Part shown: positions 7,962 to 17,345 of the stretch, in pieces | Position numbering within the stretch: the first letter of the stretch is position 1 | How the letters are laid out: every line of letters begins with the position of its first letter | Source of the DNA: CAVVKW01 sp963749035 | GTDB taxonomy: Bacteria; Verrucomicrobiota; Verrucomicrobiia; Chthoniobacterales; JAATET01 | DNA: 64,000 bases | Direction of reading: 5' to 3' | Assembly: GCA_963749035.1 (NCBI GenBank) | Contig: CAVVKW010000004.1 | Coordinates: 1,116,001-1,180,000, forward strand | Notes under the pieces: generated by a model | Database searches by the model: none | What the model was told of the DNA's origin: nothing | The model's input: only the letters and a program-made list of their open reading frames with translations | Made by a program: the position numbers and the translations under genes

Positions 7962-10900
7962 TTAGAAACGAACGTTGATCCCCGCAGAGATCGTGTGAGC
8001 AACGACGTCGTCCCCACCGAACTGCGGATTATAAAAAGTGTAAGCACTCACGTTCCGACCGACGTTCACCGTTATCCCCGCTCCGCCAAACGCGTTGTTC
8101 CGCGCCCCACGCTCGGTGAAGACGTCGAACGCCGGGCCCTCTCCATTGTCCAGCGACGCCCCGATCGCCCGGCCCTCGTCCAAAAATTCATGCTGCCAGG
8201 CCATCCGAATCTCCGGAGTCAGCGTGATTCGATCGGTCAAATCCACCGTGTAAGCCACCCGGCCACCCAGACTTCCACGCAGCGAGTGCGCCCGCTGCCG
8301 CTCGACCGCGACGTTCAACGTATCCGCACCCGACTCCGTGAACCCGTCCACTCCCAGGAAGACGTATTGCAGCGACGTCGTCACCCCCAGCGTCCAGCCG
8401 CCGGACTGCCAGTCCTTTCCGCCGCCCAGCAGCAAATCAAGTTCCCCGCCCTCCGGACGACTTCTCGCGGTCCGATCGACCGAGCCGAACTCGATGTCTC
8501 GGCGCATCCGATAGCTGTTGTAGGCACCGCCTGCCATTGCGTTGACGTAATAACCCCCGCGCTCGTAGGTCCCGTAGAGACCGAACCTCGCGCTGTTCAC
8601 CTCCAGCTGCGACCCGTCACCATATCTCGCCTGCGTGCCCGCGTGACCCGCGTAGCCTCCGACGACCAAACCGTCACCAATGGCGTAATCGAGCCCCGCC
8701 GTCACCGTGCCGGAATTAAACCGATACTGCGGCAACGACTCCAGCGTCGTCACCCGCGCAAACGTCCCGCTACCCTCAACGAAAGCGCCCCAGCGCAAAT
8801 CCGCCTCGCTCGGCGCGGAAACAACCTTCCCGTCACCAACCTCGAGGACGCTTTTGCCGTCCTTGTCGTAAAGGATCGGCACTTCCTCCAGTCCCTGCAC
8901 AAACAGTCCGCGCCGCCCCGCCCGGATCGCGCTCAACCGCTGCTCGACCTGAGCGGCCGCCGCGTTCGCCAGTGTGAACGCGATCGTCGAGAACGAGGTC
9001 ACCAGCTGGGGACTGATCTCGTCCAACGCCGACCGCAATTCGTCGTCGTCCAGCGCGTCCAAGTTCGCCACCACCCGCCCGGCATCGCCGTCCAGATCGC
9101 CCGCCGCCACCTTGTCGAGCGCCTTCGCAACCGACACCTGATTCGCCGTCTTCGCCGCGTCCACGTAATTCCCCACCGCGACCACGGTCACCGACTCATC
9201 GTCATACACGAGCCGCAGACGCGCCGCACCTTCCGGCAGATCGAGCCGCGCAAACTCGCCGTCGACTCCACCCGCCGCTTCCAGAATCTCAAACTCGTCT
9301 CCCCGCTTTGGCTCGAACCCACCCATCAAAGTCAGCCGCACCTCACCATCCAGACTCGCTTGCCCGCCGACCTCGACCCGGTCAAACGCCGTCCGCGACG
9401 CCACCTCGACGTCGAACAATCCTGAACTCGCCTGCGAAAAATCGCCTCCGACCGAAATCAACCCCGGCGAATTCCCCGGCCGCACGGTCCCCGCGTTGAT
9501 CAGGTCGCCCTGCAACGTCGACGCGCCCGACAAGATCGCCCCCGGGCTCACCAAGACTGCCGCGCTCGCCAACGTCGTATTGACCCGCAGCTCACCCGAT
9601 TCGACCCGCGTCTCACCCGCGTAGAGCCCCCGACCGCTCAGTGCCAGGACGCCACTCCCGATCTTTGTCAGCGCCCCCGGCCCATCCAACTTCCCACTCA
9701 ACGTCAAATCCTGCTCGGTGCTGTCAAACCGTCCTCCTCCGACCCCGAGCTGCACGTCGCGCCCGGTCGTCAGCCCGGCCAACGTCCGCAACGTCCCCCC
9801 GTTCGCCAAACCAACCATCCCGCCTCCCGCGCCAAGATTCATGTCCCGGTCGACTTCCAAAGTCACCCCGTCGACGCTCGTCCCGCCGCGATAAGTATTC
9901 CTCGCCGTCAGCCGCACCGTTCCCGTTCCCGCCAGACTCAAACCACCCGCGCCCGAGTAGGCTCCGCTCAACACCGCCGCCCCTTCTCCCGTCGCCAACC
10001 GAATCCCCGCATCCTGCCGCAGCAAACCGCCCCGCCGAATTTCGGGCGCTCCGATCAGCTCCAGCCCGCCTCCGTTGAAGACGACCCGGTCACCCGCCGC
10101 ACCCAGCGCCGAATCCGCCCCCGTCCGCACCCGGCCATCCGCGATCACCAAGCCGCCGGAAAACGTGTTCCGCCCGTTCAATTCCAAAATCCCCGCGCCT
10201 CCTTTCCGCACGCCGCCCGCGCCCACGATCCACGCGTCCGCCACGGCCGTCACTCCCGAGTCAGTCAGGATTTCTGCCCGACCCGTCGGAACCAACACCC
10301 CGCCCGCTCCCGCGAAGCGATACCCATCCTCCGTCACCTGGATTCCCGTGTAGCTGATCCGCTCCGCCACCCGCACCGTGCCGGCCTTCCCGGCGAAGAT
10401 CGCGAACCGCGACGGCCACGCCCCGTTTGCGTCACCCGTCGGCGTCGTCCAGTTCGTCCGAGAGCTGTTCCACACCCCGTTTCCGCCCGTGATCCGTCCC
10501 CGAGCCCGCGTGTTCGATCCGTCCCAGAAGCGGAAATCGCCAGTGATCGGCACGACCGTCGGCGTCACCACCAGATTCACTTCCCCGTTGATCTCCGTCT
10601 GCACCGTGTAAGTCACCCCCGGAGTCAAAGCCGGCAGACTCCCCAGTTGCAGCCCGTCATCCGTTAACGCCCCGCCGTAATCGATCAATCGATACGTCCC
10701 TTCGCCGAAACCACCGAGCGCATCGACGTTCAGTCTCCCGTCCAGCTCCAGCGCCCCACGCACTACCAGCAAGTCGTTCACGCCACCACCGACCACGCCC
10801 GGCTCCCCGAGGTCGAACGAAACCTTCGACGCATTCCCAAGATCCAACGAACCGACCGTCAACGTCCCAGCTCTCCCCGCCGTGCCCGGCGAGATGCTCG

Positions 10901-11618
10901 CCCCCGTTCGCACCGCCACACTTCCGCCCACGTCACCCGTGCCGCCCAGCAGCGCATCCGACGCGACGTTCACCGCCGACGAAGCCGTCGTCGATCCATT
11001 CACCAGCACTCTCCCACCGAAGATCGCCGTCGCACCCGTGTAGCCATTATCACCCGCGAGGATCGTTAATCCCGCCGCCCGGTTGTGCACCAGCTCCGCC
11101 GTGCCGAGCAACGGATTCGAGATCCCCGCCGAGATCAGCAACGTCCCGTCACCGTCGCCATCGATCACCAGCGGTCCCGAAAAGAACCGCCGAATCGAAA
11201 ATTCACCGTCACCGCTGATCCTGACGTCCCGGCTCCCCGCAATCTCGATCGAATTCGCCGCCAGCAGACTCGGAATGAACCCGCCCGGAATTGAGATCGA
11301 GTAGTCCCTCGCGTCGTTCGAGAATTCCAATCCACGCACCACCGCCGGAAATGGCAACCCGCGCTGCCTGGTGACGCTGACATCGGTGTTCCCCACAATG
11401 TCGCCAAAGACGACCGTCTCGAATGGCAATGGCGTCCCAAAACTCCAATTCCCCGGCAAACCCCACCGCTGATCGCCGAAAAGATCCTCGCCCCTCCACT
11501 TGTTATCGAACTGCGCGCGCGCCGAATAGCCAGCGGCCAAACCCGCGAGCAGGAAGAGCAGCGCGAAACGGAAAAGAGGAAAGGGCGACAACTGGGTTTT
11601 TGGGCGGGAAAAGATCAC
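7962..11618 (-). CDS. Autotransporter with PATR repeats and C-terminal beta-barrel
   Basis: The 1218-residue type V secretion protein starts at GTG. It has an N-terminal signal peptide ending near GYSARAQ, followed by a glycine-rich beta-helical passenger. The passenger contains passenger-associated transport repeats such as GSGVLALSGRGLYAGETRV, GGAGILELNGRNTFSGGLV and GTGTVRLTARNTYRGGTSV. An about 280-residue autotransporter barrel (from about LRWGAFVEGSGTFARV) follows and ends in INVRF, with the terminal aromatic residue needed for Bam recognition. No catalytic domain is visible in the passenger, so adhesion or a surface-layer role is the best guess. Confidence 0.9.
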   Translation of the reverse strand: MIFSRPKTQLSPFPLFRFALLFLLAGLAAGYSARAQFDNKWRGEDLFGDQRWGLPGNWSFGTPLPFETVVFGDIVGNTDVSVTRQRGLPFPAVVRGLEFSNDARDYSISIPGGFIPSLLAANSIEIAGSRDVRISGDGEFSIRRFFSGPLVIDGDGDGTLLISAGISNPLLGTAELVHNRAAGLTILAGDNGYTGATAIFGGRVLVNGSTTASSAVNVASDALLGGTGDVGGSVAVRTGASISPGTAGRAGTLTVGSLDLGNASKVSFDLGEPGVVGGGVNDLLVVRGALELDGRLNVDALGGFGEGTYRLIDYGGALTDDGLQLGSLPALTPGVTYTVQTEINGEVNLVVTPTVVPITGDFRFWDGSNTRARGRITGGNGVWNSSRTNWTTPTGDANGAWPSRFAIFAGKAGTVRVAERISYTGIQVTEDGYRFAGAGGVLVPTGRAEILTDSGVTAVADAWIVGAGGVRKGGAGILELNGRNTFSGGLVIADGRVRTGADSALGAAGDRVVFNGGGLELIGAPEIRRGGLLRQDAGIRLATGEGAAVLSGAYSGAGGLSLAGTGTVRLTARNTYRGGTSVDGVTLEVDRDMNLGAGGGMVGLANGGTLRTLAGLTTGRDVQLGVGGGRFDSTEQDLTLSGKLDGPGALTKIGSGVLALSGRGLYAGETRVESGELRVNTTLASAAVLVSPGAILSGASTLQGDLINAGTVRPGNSPGLISVGGDFSQASSGLFDVEVASRTAFDRVEVGGQASLDGEVRLTLMGGFEPKRGDEFEILEAAGGVDGEFARLDLPEGAARLRLVYDDESVTVVAVGNYVDAAKTANQVSVAKALDKVAAGDLDGDAGRVVANLDALDDDELRSALDEISPQLVTSFSTIAFTLANAAAAQVEQRLSAIRAGRRGLFVQGLEEVPILYDKDGKSVLEVGDGKVVSAPSEADLRWGAFVEGSGTFARVTTLESLPQYRFNSGTVTAGLDYAIGDGLVVGGYAGHAGTQARYGDGSQLEVNSARFGLYGTYERGGYYVNAMAGGAYNSYRMRRDIEFGSVDRTARSRPEGGELDLLLGGGKDWQSGGWTLGVTTSLQYVFLGVDGFTESGADTLNVAVERQRAHSLRGSLGGRVAYTVDLTDRITLTPEIRMAWQHEFLDEGRAIGASLDNGEGPAFDVFTERGARNNAFGGAGITVNVGRNVSAYTFYNPQFGGDDVVAHTISAGINVRF

Positions 11619-11717
11619 ACGAAGAAGACGCCGCCCATACTGCCGATCACCGAGGATGAATCCAACCTAAACCATTCAGCGTCTTGACGACCCAACACGA
11701 CCTGCCGAACCGACGTC

Positions 11718-11845
11718 CTAGTCTTTAACGCTCCAAACTTCGACCTCAAGCGCCGACTCCTCCATCTCCGCTTCCAGTTCACCGACTTTTTCGCGCGCCC
11801 GATCCGCCTCCCCGGCCTCCTTGAAGGAACGCCCGACGCCCTCTA
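11718..11845 (-). pseudogene. Displaced 3' fragment of the HerA/DUF87 ATPase gene
   Basis: The reverse strand here encodes GVGRSFKEAGEADRAREK followed by an ELEAE stretch and a stop. The same segment occurs near the C terminus of the ATPase gene at 28625-30925 (GVGRSFKEAGEADRAREK, then ELEAEVGELAM). The DNA match is also close: both carry CGCGCCCGATCCGCCTCCCC, and both end near GTCTT-AACGCTCC / GTCTTC-AGCGCTCC. An internal part of the original tail is missing. No start or upstream ATPase sequence is visible, so this is a gene scrap. Confidence 0.75.
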
Positions 11846-11972
11846 ACTCCGTTAGCGCCCATTTCCTTGTCCATCCGCAGCCAACGCCCGTCCGCTTGCA
11901 GCCACCCCGCGCGTCGATTTTGACCACCATCTCCACTTTCTCGAATGTCTCGGCCTCCGCTAACATCGCGGA

Positions 11973-12974
11973 GTGAATCGGATAAAGAGCCACCTCCTCT
12001 ACGCACTCGTCGGTCTCGTCTTTACCGCGCTCGCGGCGACGTCGGGAGCCCAATCAACCGCGTCCACCCTGCGCTCGTGGAAAGTTCCCGACAATGTCGA
12101 AATCATAACGATACGGACCTCATCTCCATCGAACCGCGAGGTTCCTTTTTATTTGCGCATCCCCTCGAAATACCAGCGGGCTCCGCGTGACATCCCTCAC
12201 CGCCTTCTCCTCGTCTGCCCAGTCTTCAAAGGTGACCCGTTAAAGCTCCTAAATGGATTCAGCTCAATCAGGGAGCTTGCCGATAAGCGCGATTGGTTTG
12301 TCCTCATTCCGGCCTTTCAGCAGGAGCGCGAAGACGTTCGCGACCGAAGAAAATCCTATTATTATCCGGAACACTTTTCCGGCAAGGCCGTCCTGGAAGC
12401 GCTAACGGAGGTCGCCCGCAAATACCCAGTCGACACAGAACGCCTACTCGTCCAGGGACTTTCGGGAGGCGCCCAATTCGCGCACCGCTTTGCCATTTGG
12501 GCACCCGAGCGCGTGACCGCTGTCGGCGTGAATTCCTCGAGCTGGTTTGACGAGCCTAACGAGAAATCCCGTGCTCCCGCGTGGCTCGTGACCATCGGCG
12601 ATTCTGATGGGAGCTACGATGCATCTCTACAGTTCGTCGATCAACTGCGCCAAGTCGGGGCAGCACCGATTTTCCGCTCATACGTTGGAATGAAACACGA
12701 AGGCGATCCCGGGGTCGAAGTGCTGACGGAGGCATTTCTCGAATTCTACGATGAATTGACCCGAAGCGAGCTCGGACGCCGCAAAAGCATGAACGAGCGA
12801 GATTATCCTGAGCCCACTCTAGAATCCGAGGCGATGCCCTTCATCGGAGACAGTCAGGACTGGAGGTTTTTCCCGAATACCGAAGGGAGTCGCGCTTACG
12901 TTCCAGAAGACACTCAGACGTTCATTCCGTCTGACGTCATTGCAGGCCTCTGGGGAACACCGGCGGAAGAGTGA
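11973..12974 (+). CDS. Exported alpha/beta hydrolase (PHB-depolymerase/esterase-like)
   Basis: The 333-residue protein starts at GTG (MNRIKSHLL...) and has a signal peptide ending near TSGAQ. The hydrolase core carries the nucleophile in VQGLSGGAQFAHRFA, a probable Asp in IGDSDGSYDASL and His in GMKHEGDPG. The family includes extracellular polyester and feruloyl esterases, so a periplasmic or secreted esterase is likely. Its stop overlaps the start of the next gene by four bases (GTGA). That neighbour is a clear paralogue, pointing to a tandem duplication. Confidence 0.75.
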   Translation: MNRIKSHLLYALVGLVFTALAATSGAQSTASTLRSWKVPDNVEIITIRTSSPSNREVPFYLRIPSKYQRAPRDIPHRLLLVCPVFKGDPLKLLNGFSSIRELADKRDWFVLIPAFQQEREDVRDRRKSYYYPEHFSGKAVLEALTEVARKYPVDTERLLVQGLSGGAQFAHRFAIWAPERVTAVGVNSSSWFDEPNEKSRAPAWLVTIGDSDGSYDASLQFVDQLRQVGAAPIFRSYVGMKHEGDPGVEVLTEAFLEFYDELTRSELGRRKSMNERDYPEPTLESEAMPFIGDSQDWRFFPNTEGSRAYVPEDTQTFIPSDVIAGLWGTPAEE

Positions 12975-13921
12975 TCAAGCTGCGCAACTGCACGCGGATT
13001 CAGTGCCGGATCCTACTTTGGAAAAAACTTAGTATAAAACCCGCAAAACTGGCGATTCGCGGGCGCCGCGGAAGAGCTCTCGTTCCAGTAGTCCTCGCCG
13101 CGCTCAACCTTCTGGGTGCTCTCGCAAACGGGGGTCAGTCGGCAAGCCAAACTCTGAAGATTTCCTGCCCGAAGGCCGCCGGAGGCACCGTCACCTTCGA
13201 CTATTACTACCCGACTCCCGACGCGGACCGCCCAAAGGTTCTCGTTCTCATCCCCGGCTACAACGGCTCCGGGCGGGCGCAACTCACCAAGTTCTGGACT
13301 CAATTCGCCGACCGCTTCGGCCTCGTTCTCCTCGCCCCAACCTTCCACGCGACCATTGAGGAAATCCAATCGCGATCCGGCTACTACTACCCCGATTTGT
13401 GGAGTGGCGACGTCCTTCTAGACGCCATCGCCGAAATTAAACAAAGGGTCGACGCTGACTGCTCTCAATTCTATCTCTACGGCCACTCGGCAGGTGCCCA
13501 CTTCGCCCACCGCTTTGCGCTCTGGCGGCCCGACCGAGTCGGAGCCTTCGTCGCCTACTCCGCCGCTTGGTGGGATTCACCCACCGAAGCCATCGCCGAG
13601 GTCCCCGCACTCATCATGTGCGGAGAAGACGATCCGCGATACGACGCCACCCTCACCTTCTTCCTCGAGAGCAAAGCTTTCGACGCTCCCTGGGTTTGGC
13701 GCGGCTACCGCTCCACCGGCCACGAGTCCACTCCGACCGTCGTCCGGATGGCCGCCACTTTTCTCGAAAACTACCTCACCGGCGAACCCGACGCCCCCCT
13801 CATCGGGGACATCCAGACCTACGAGACCACCAATTGGTCCGAACGATCCACCGTCCCGGAAGATGCCCGAGTCCGTCTCCCCTCGCCAAAAGTCGCCGAA
13901 ATTTGGAGACGGGAGAACTGA
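12971..13921 (+). CDS. Exported alpha/beta hydrolase, paralogue of the upstream gene
   Basis: The 316-residue protein begins at a GTG that overlaps the previous stop. It has a hydrophobic export segment (VPVVLAALNLLGALANG) after a basic start. The core parallels its neighbour: LVLIPGYNGSGR, RSGYYYPDLWSGDVLLDAI, nucleophile YGHSAGAHFAHRFALW, Asp in CGEDDPRYDATL, His in STGHESTP. Both end with a similar C-terminal extension (APLIGD / MPFIGD, then VPED). The substrate is unknown; the pair is probably co-translated. Confidence 0.75.
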   Translation: MIKLRNCTRIQCRILLWKKLSIKPAKLAIRGRRGRALVPVVLAALNLLGALANGGQSASQTLKISCPKAAGGTVTFDYYYPTPDADRPKVLVLIPGYNGSGRAQLTKFWTQFADRFGLVLLAPTFHATIEEIQSRSGYYYPDLWSGDVLLDAIAEIKQRVDADCSQFYLYGHSAGAHFAHRFALWRPDRVGAFVAYSAAWWDSPTEAIAEVPALIMCGEDDPRYDATLTFFLESKAFDAPWVWRGYRSTGHESTPTVVRMAATFLENYLTGEPDAPLIGDIQTYETTNWSERSTVPEDARVRLPSPKVAEIWRREN

Positions 13922-14017
13922 GATGCCAATTCGTTCTGAACAACAGGAAGCAAAGGAAACGAAGGATCAAACGTCCGGCGGCTTCAAGCCGGCAACTACC
14001 ATCATTCCCGAACTGAC

Positions 14018-15463
14018 ATGATCGAATACCTCGTCAACGGCACGCTCCGCTGGTCTTTCGGCTTCGACAACCCGAACAAAGCCGCCGTTCTCTTCGCCTG
14101 CCTCCTACCCATCCTTTGGATCAGCTGGGATTGGGGCTGGCGAAAGGGGCGTTCCATCGCTTCGGTGGCTGCCGGTCTCCTCATCCTCGCCTCCTTCGCC
14201 GCCCTCTGCCTGACCTACTCCCGTGGTGGTCTGGTCGCCACCGCTGCCGCCTTCGGCTACATCCTATATCGCCAATGGCGCTCCGGCGCCCGCCCAACGC
14301 GCGCCCGGCTCATCGCCGCCTGCATCCTCCTTGTCATTGCCGTATCGACGCTCGTATTCACGGGCCTTGCCACCCGATCCCTCACCCCGATAACCAGCGG
14401 CGACGCCTCCGTGGGCAACCGCCTCGACCTCTGGACAGCTGCCCTCGCCATGGCCGCCGACCGCCCCCTCGGGTTCGGCCTCGGCAACTCTGGCCAAGCC
14501 TACATGCAATGGTATCAACCCCTCGGCTCCGACGCTGGCTACCGCACCCTCGTCAGCGGTTACCTCACCCCACTCGTCGAATTCGGCTGGCCACTCTTCG
14601 CCCTCACCATCCTGCTTCTCGCCGCCTGGTGGAGCTGGACCGCCCCGCGAACCTCCGACCGGCGATCTCGCCCGGTCATCACCGGATTCCGCGCCACCAT
14701 CCTCGCCTTCGCCACCGCCGCCATTTTCAGCACCACCATCGAAACCCCCACCCTCTGGATCCTCCCGACCCTCGCCTTCATCGCCACCACTTGGCTCACG
14801 ATCGCCAATCGAGGAGCGGTTCGGCAGCTGCCGGACCGTCCAACCCCAGTGGCGCAGCCACCACTTCACCCGAAAAAAGATCCCGCCACCACCCACCGCA
14901 AAATTCACCCACCAACCATCCGCAACCTCGCCATCACCACCACCTTCCTCCTCGCTCTTTACGCCGTCGGCCTCGCCCTCTCTGCGACCGCTCCACTGCA
15001 AAAGACCTTCGGCCCCAACGAAACCGTCCTCCTCCGCCCCCGAGAATTATCATCCCTACCCATCGGGATCGTCCCCGACCCAGCCGTTCTCGGTCCCACC
15101 TACGGCCACCTTCTCCGCGAACTCGCCATCGAAACCAACACGGCCATTGAAATCTCCGCCACCGCGAAAATTCACCGGAACCCCGCGAAAATCATTCTCA
15201 GCGGCAACGCGGTCGGATTCGCTGCGAAATTCCCCACCGCCCCACTCACCCTGCTCTGCCCGGATGTTATCCCTGAAGATGCCGTCCCCGAACTGCTTCG
15301 CACCGGAAACATCGAACGAATTTACCTCTCCGAAATTGACCCCGACCGCCGCAGCCTCTTCTGGAAAGCCCACGCCCCCGAGTCGCTCATCGAAACCATC
15401 CCCGGCGTCGGCACCCGCGTCGACTGGGCTTGGAACGAACTCGCGCACGAGCTTACGCGGTGA
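14018..15463 (+). CDS. O-antigen ligase/polymerase-like membrane protein
   Basis: The 481-residue polytopic protein has segments typical of the Wzy/WaaL O-antigen ligase family (PF04932): CLTYSRGGLVATAAAF, RLDLWTAALAMAADRPLGFG with LGNSGQAYMQW, and hydrophobic helices around 20-45, 50-75, 100-125, 190-215 and 225-255. A final hydrophobic helix (about 300-325) is followed by an about 150-residue soluble domain with LGPTYGHLLRELAIET and AKIILSG, which I cannot assign. It probably ligates or polymerises a lipid-linked glycan at the outer face of the inner membrane. It starts at ATG 14018 about 100 bases after the esterases. Confidence 0.75.
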   Translation: MIEYLVNGTLRWSFGFDNPNKAAVLFACLLPILWISWDWGWRKGRSIASVAAGLLILASFAALCLTYSRGGLVATAAAFGYILYRQWRSGARPTRARLIAACILLVIAVSTLVFTGLATRSLTPITSGDASVGNRLDLWTAALAMAADRPLGFGLGNSGQAYMQWYQPLGSDAGYRTLVSGYLTPLVEFGWPLFALTILLLAAWWSWTAPRTSDRRSRPVITGFRATILAFATAAIFSTTIETPTLWILPTLAFIATTWLTIANRGAVRQLPDRPTPVAQPPLHPKKDPATTHRKIHPPTIRNLAITTTFLLALYAVGLALSATAPLQKTFGPNETVLLRPRELSSLPIGIVPDPAVLGPTYGHLLRELAIETNTAIEISATAKIHRNPAKIILSGNAVGFAAKFPTAPLTLLCPDVIPEDAVPELLRTGNIERIYLSEIDPDRRSLFWKAHAPESLIETIPGVGTRVDWAWNELAHELTR

Positions 15464-15917
15464 AGTTGTCTGTAGATTGACGTAGCCCGACGCGAATTTT
15501 TAATTTTTCTGGAAGATCCTCCCGTCTGAACCGCAACCGGAACTAGGATTGCGCCAGATTTCACAGGCAGCCTCAGCCTCTCTCGCGTAAGCGGCGCATT
15601 TCGCGGGCACCACAAAGGCTTTGGAGACTAGCTGAAACACCCGGTTATACCCCCGCTGGTCAATCACACCCACTCCCCTAGCCAAGGGGTCTGGCGGAAC
15701 GATTCCTTCAAAAGATGTCGTGAAATGGGGAGCATAGGTATCCGGCCTGTCACGATGGATGGCCAACTCAACGCCCGTCCCCCAGTCGAGTCCAACGAAA
15801 ACACTTCCCAACGCAGCGGTATTCAGTTCTCACCACGACGCACAACAGTTATCTCACACGCAGAGTTCTGCCTCCGGGTTCGGAGAACTGGAGAGAATCC
15901 TTTACACTAATCATAAG
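15464..15917. other. Gap with one weak reverse-strand coding candidate
   Basis: This stretch of 454 bases separates the rightward membrane-protein gene from the leftward RHS island. Apart from the reverse-strand frame at 15500-15829 I see no gene, RNA or clear terminator. Confidence 0.5.
15500..15811 (-). CDS. Hypothetical protein, possibly the C-terminal remnant of a tip protein
   Basis: The reverse frame is open from about 15829 and could start at TTG 15811 (103 residues). It reads like real protein (VFVGLDWGTGVELAIHRDRP, KCAAYAREAEAACEIW) and follows, on the same strand, the restored 148-residue exported gene of the RHS island. No ATG, clear ribosome binding site or signal peptide is present. 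I do not recognise a family. It could be the tail of another degraded secreted tip protein or a chance frame. Confidence 0.35.
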   Translation of the reverse strand: MGSVFVGLDWGTGVELAIHRDRPDTYAPHFTTSFEGIVPPDPLARGVGVIDQRGYNRVFQLVSKAFVVPAKCAAYAREAEAACEIWRNPSSGCGSDGRIFQKN

Positions 15918-16082
15918 TCATCGGCTGATCCCATCCAAATGCCCCACATCTTCGATTTCCAAGCGGCACTCAAATTTCGTTATTCGAGGAACCAAAACCT
16001 CTATGTATTCGCTCATTATGCTACTAATCGGCATATGCATGTCATACACCTTCCATCGAGTTTCTGACTCCTCCCGAATTAA

Positions 16083-16978
16083 GAGCCTGTCTGAAAACGC
16101 GGGTGTTTACGAATATTGGTTAAGCATGATTCGGATAGCGGCAAGAAAGACGAAAGCTTTGGCACTGGAGATTGTTTTTTCGTAGTCGCGGACGAGGCGG
16201 CGCTGGTGGTGCAGCCAACCAAAGGTGCGCTCGACAACCCAGCGTTTAGGCAGGACTTTGAAGCCCTGAGTCGAGTCGCAGCGGCGGATAATTTCCACTC
16301 TGGTATCTGCGCTTTCGGTATGGACCCAGTTGGCGAAGGGTTCCCCGGTGAATCCTCCATCGGCCCAGATCTTTTTCAACCGATGCTCCTTGAGCACGGG
16401 CCTGAGCAGTTCCATAGCTCCTGCTCGCTCGGGAGTGTCGGCGGGAGCGATGAAGACGCCCAGAATCAGACCTAATGTGTCCACGCAGAGGAAGCGCTTG
16501 CGTCCTTTGGTCTTCTTCCCGGCATCGTAGCCTACGGTGCCACCATGAGCCGCCGCCCGAACGGTCTGGCTGTCTATTACTGCCGCGCTCGGCTGCTTCT
16601 TCTTGCCCGCTAACTTGCGAAGACTCTCTCGGAAAAACGCATGGAGGGTTTCCAGCAGTCCGGAGCGCGACCAGACCCAAAAATGATGATAGACCGTTTT
16701 CCAACATGGAAACTCCTTTGGTAGCAGCCGCCAAGGGCACCCGCTCTTCGTCATATACAACACCGCGTCGACAACCCGGCGAAGGCACGTCCGCGGTCGT
16801 CCCGTCCGGGCCTTTTTTGGCAGCAGGGGACGAAGGATTTCCCATTGAAAGTCGGTCAGATCTGTCTGGTATTCGGCGAATTGCATCGCTTGAATTCCCT
16901 TTCGGATAGAAGGCAAACGTCTTGCCGTTCTCAGGAATCAAGGTAATTCCCCCACTTTTTTCGTTTTCAGACAGGCTC
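16083..16978. mobile_element. IS5-family insertion sequence (IS1031-like group)
   Basis: The 896-base element is bounded by perfect terminal inverted repeats starting GAGCCTGTCTGAAAACG. It is flanked by the 3-base duplication TAA (16080-16082 and 16979-16981); TNA duplications are typical of the IS1031 group of IS5. It carries one transposase gene, leftward, and splits the exported gene described at 15918-17263. Confidence 0.9.
16107..16886 (-). CDS. IS5-family DDE transposase
   Basis: From ATG 16886 (MQFAEYQTDLTDFQWEIL) the protein has 259 residues. It opens with the IS5 N-terminal domain (LTDFQWEILRPLLP, RRVVDAVLYMTKSGCPWRLLP). DDE residues are in AAVIDSQTVRAA, KIWADGGFTG and WVVERTFGWLHHQRRL. 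The frame is intact and the ends are intact, so the element may still be active. Confidence 0.92.
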   Translation of the reverse strand: MQFAEYQTDLTDFQWEILRPLLPKKARTGRPRTCLRRVVDAVLYMTKSGCPWRLLPKEFPCWKTVYHHFWVWSRSGLLETLHAFFRESLRKLAGKKKQPSAAVIDSQTVRAAAHGGTVGYDAGKKTKGRKRFLCVDTLGLILGVFIAPADTPERAGAMELLRPVLKEHRLKKIWADGGFTGEPFANWVHTESADTRVEIIRRCDSTQGFKVLPKRWVVERTFGWLHHQRRLVRDYEKTISSAKAFVFLAAIRIMLNQYS

Positions 16979-17259
16979 TAAGACACTACCGTTGTGCATT
17001 AGACCTTCCTCACCCCTCTGCACTACCCAGCTACTTTCGATACCAAAAATCTCAAAGCCAGCTTCGCTTCGGAAAACAACTGCCGTAACGGAGTCCAGTT
17101 CCGTCGCACCAGTGAGTTCTCTTAGAGCCGCAAATACGAATTCCCGAACCTCGATTACCTCCGGCACAGACGATTCTGATCCAGCGCTTTCAGCTAGGAC
17201 ATTCGCCCACGCAGAGACAAGGATAAGGACAGCAACTAACAACAGGGCTGTAGAGCTTC

Positions 17260-17337
17260 TCATTCGAAAATATGGTCAGTCACGCCTTCACGACGGAGTG
17301 CTTCATTAACATCCATTTTTGTCGCGGTGCTACTCAT
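17260..17337 (-). CDS. Short open frame overlapping the start of the exported gene
   Basis: A 25-codon frame (MSSTATKMDVNEALRREGVT, then DHIFE) starts at ATG 17337, and its TGA overlaps the ATG of the interrupted exported gene (ATGA). It may be a leader peptide that couples translation, or a remnant. It has no recognisable domain. Confidence 0.25.
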   Translation of the reverse strand: MSSTATKMDVNEALRREGVTDHIFE

Positions 17338-17345
17338 ATCACCTA

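Larger units (their letters stand above)
15918..17263 (-). pseudogene. Small exported protein interrupted by an IS5-family element
   Basis: The gene starts at ATG 17263 with a signal peptide (MRSSTALLLVAVLILVSAWA). It reads to 16979, then is broken after residue 95 by the IS at 16083-16978. Deleting the IS and one copy of its TAA duplication joins ...MHNGSVL to IREESETRWKVYDMHMP and gives a 148-residue protein ending at 15918. The reading frame is fully preserved across the join (285 + 162 bases), so the insertion is recent. No family is recognised. Size, export signal and position in the RHS island fit a candidate immunity protein, which is inference. Confidence 0.8.

Noticed and set aside
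7995..9425. 476-codon forward frame opposite the autotransporter barrel
   Set aside because: Arg/Pro/His-rich composition typical of an antisense frame; the barrel frame is well supported.
11718..12053. Possible 111-residue gene on the reverse strand
   Set aside because: Only its C-terminal third resembles protein, and that part is a copied fragment of the ATPase gene; the rest overlaps the start of the exported hydrolase.
15759..16067. Forward frame of 102 codons before the IS5 element
   Set aside because: It is opposite the restored exported gene and the 103-residue candidate, has no ribosome site and no family match.
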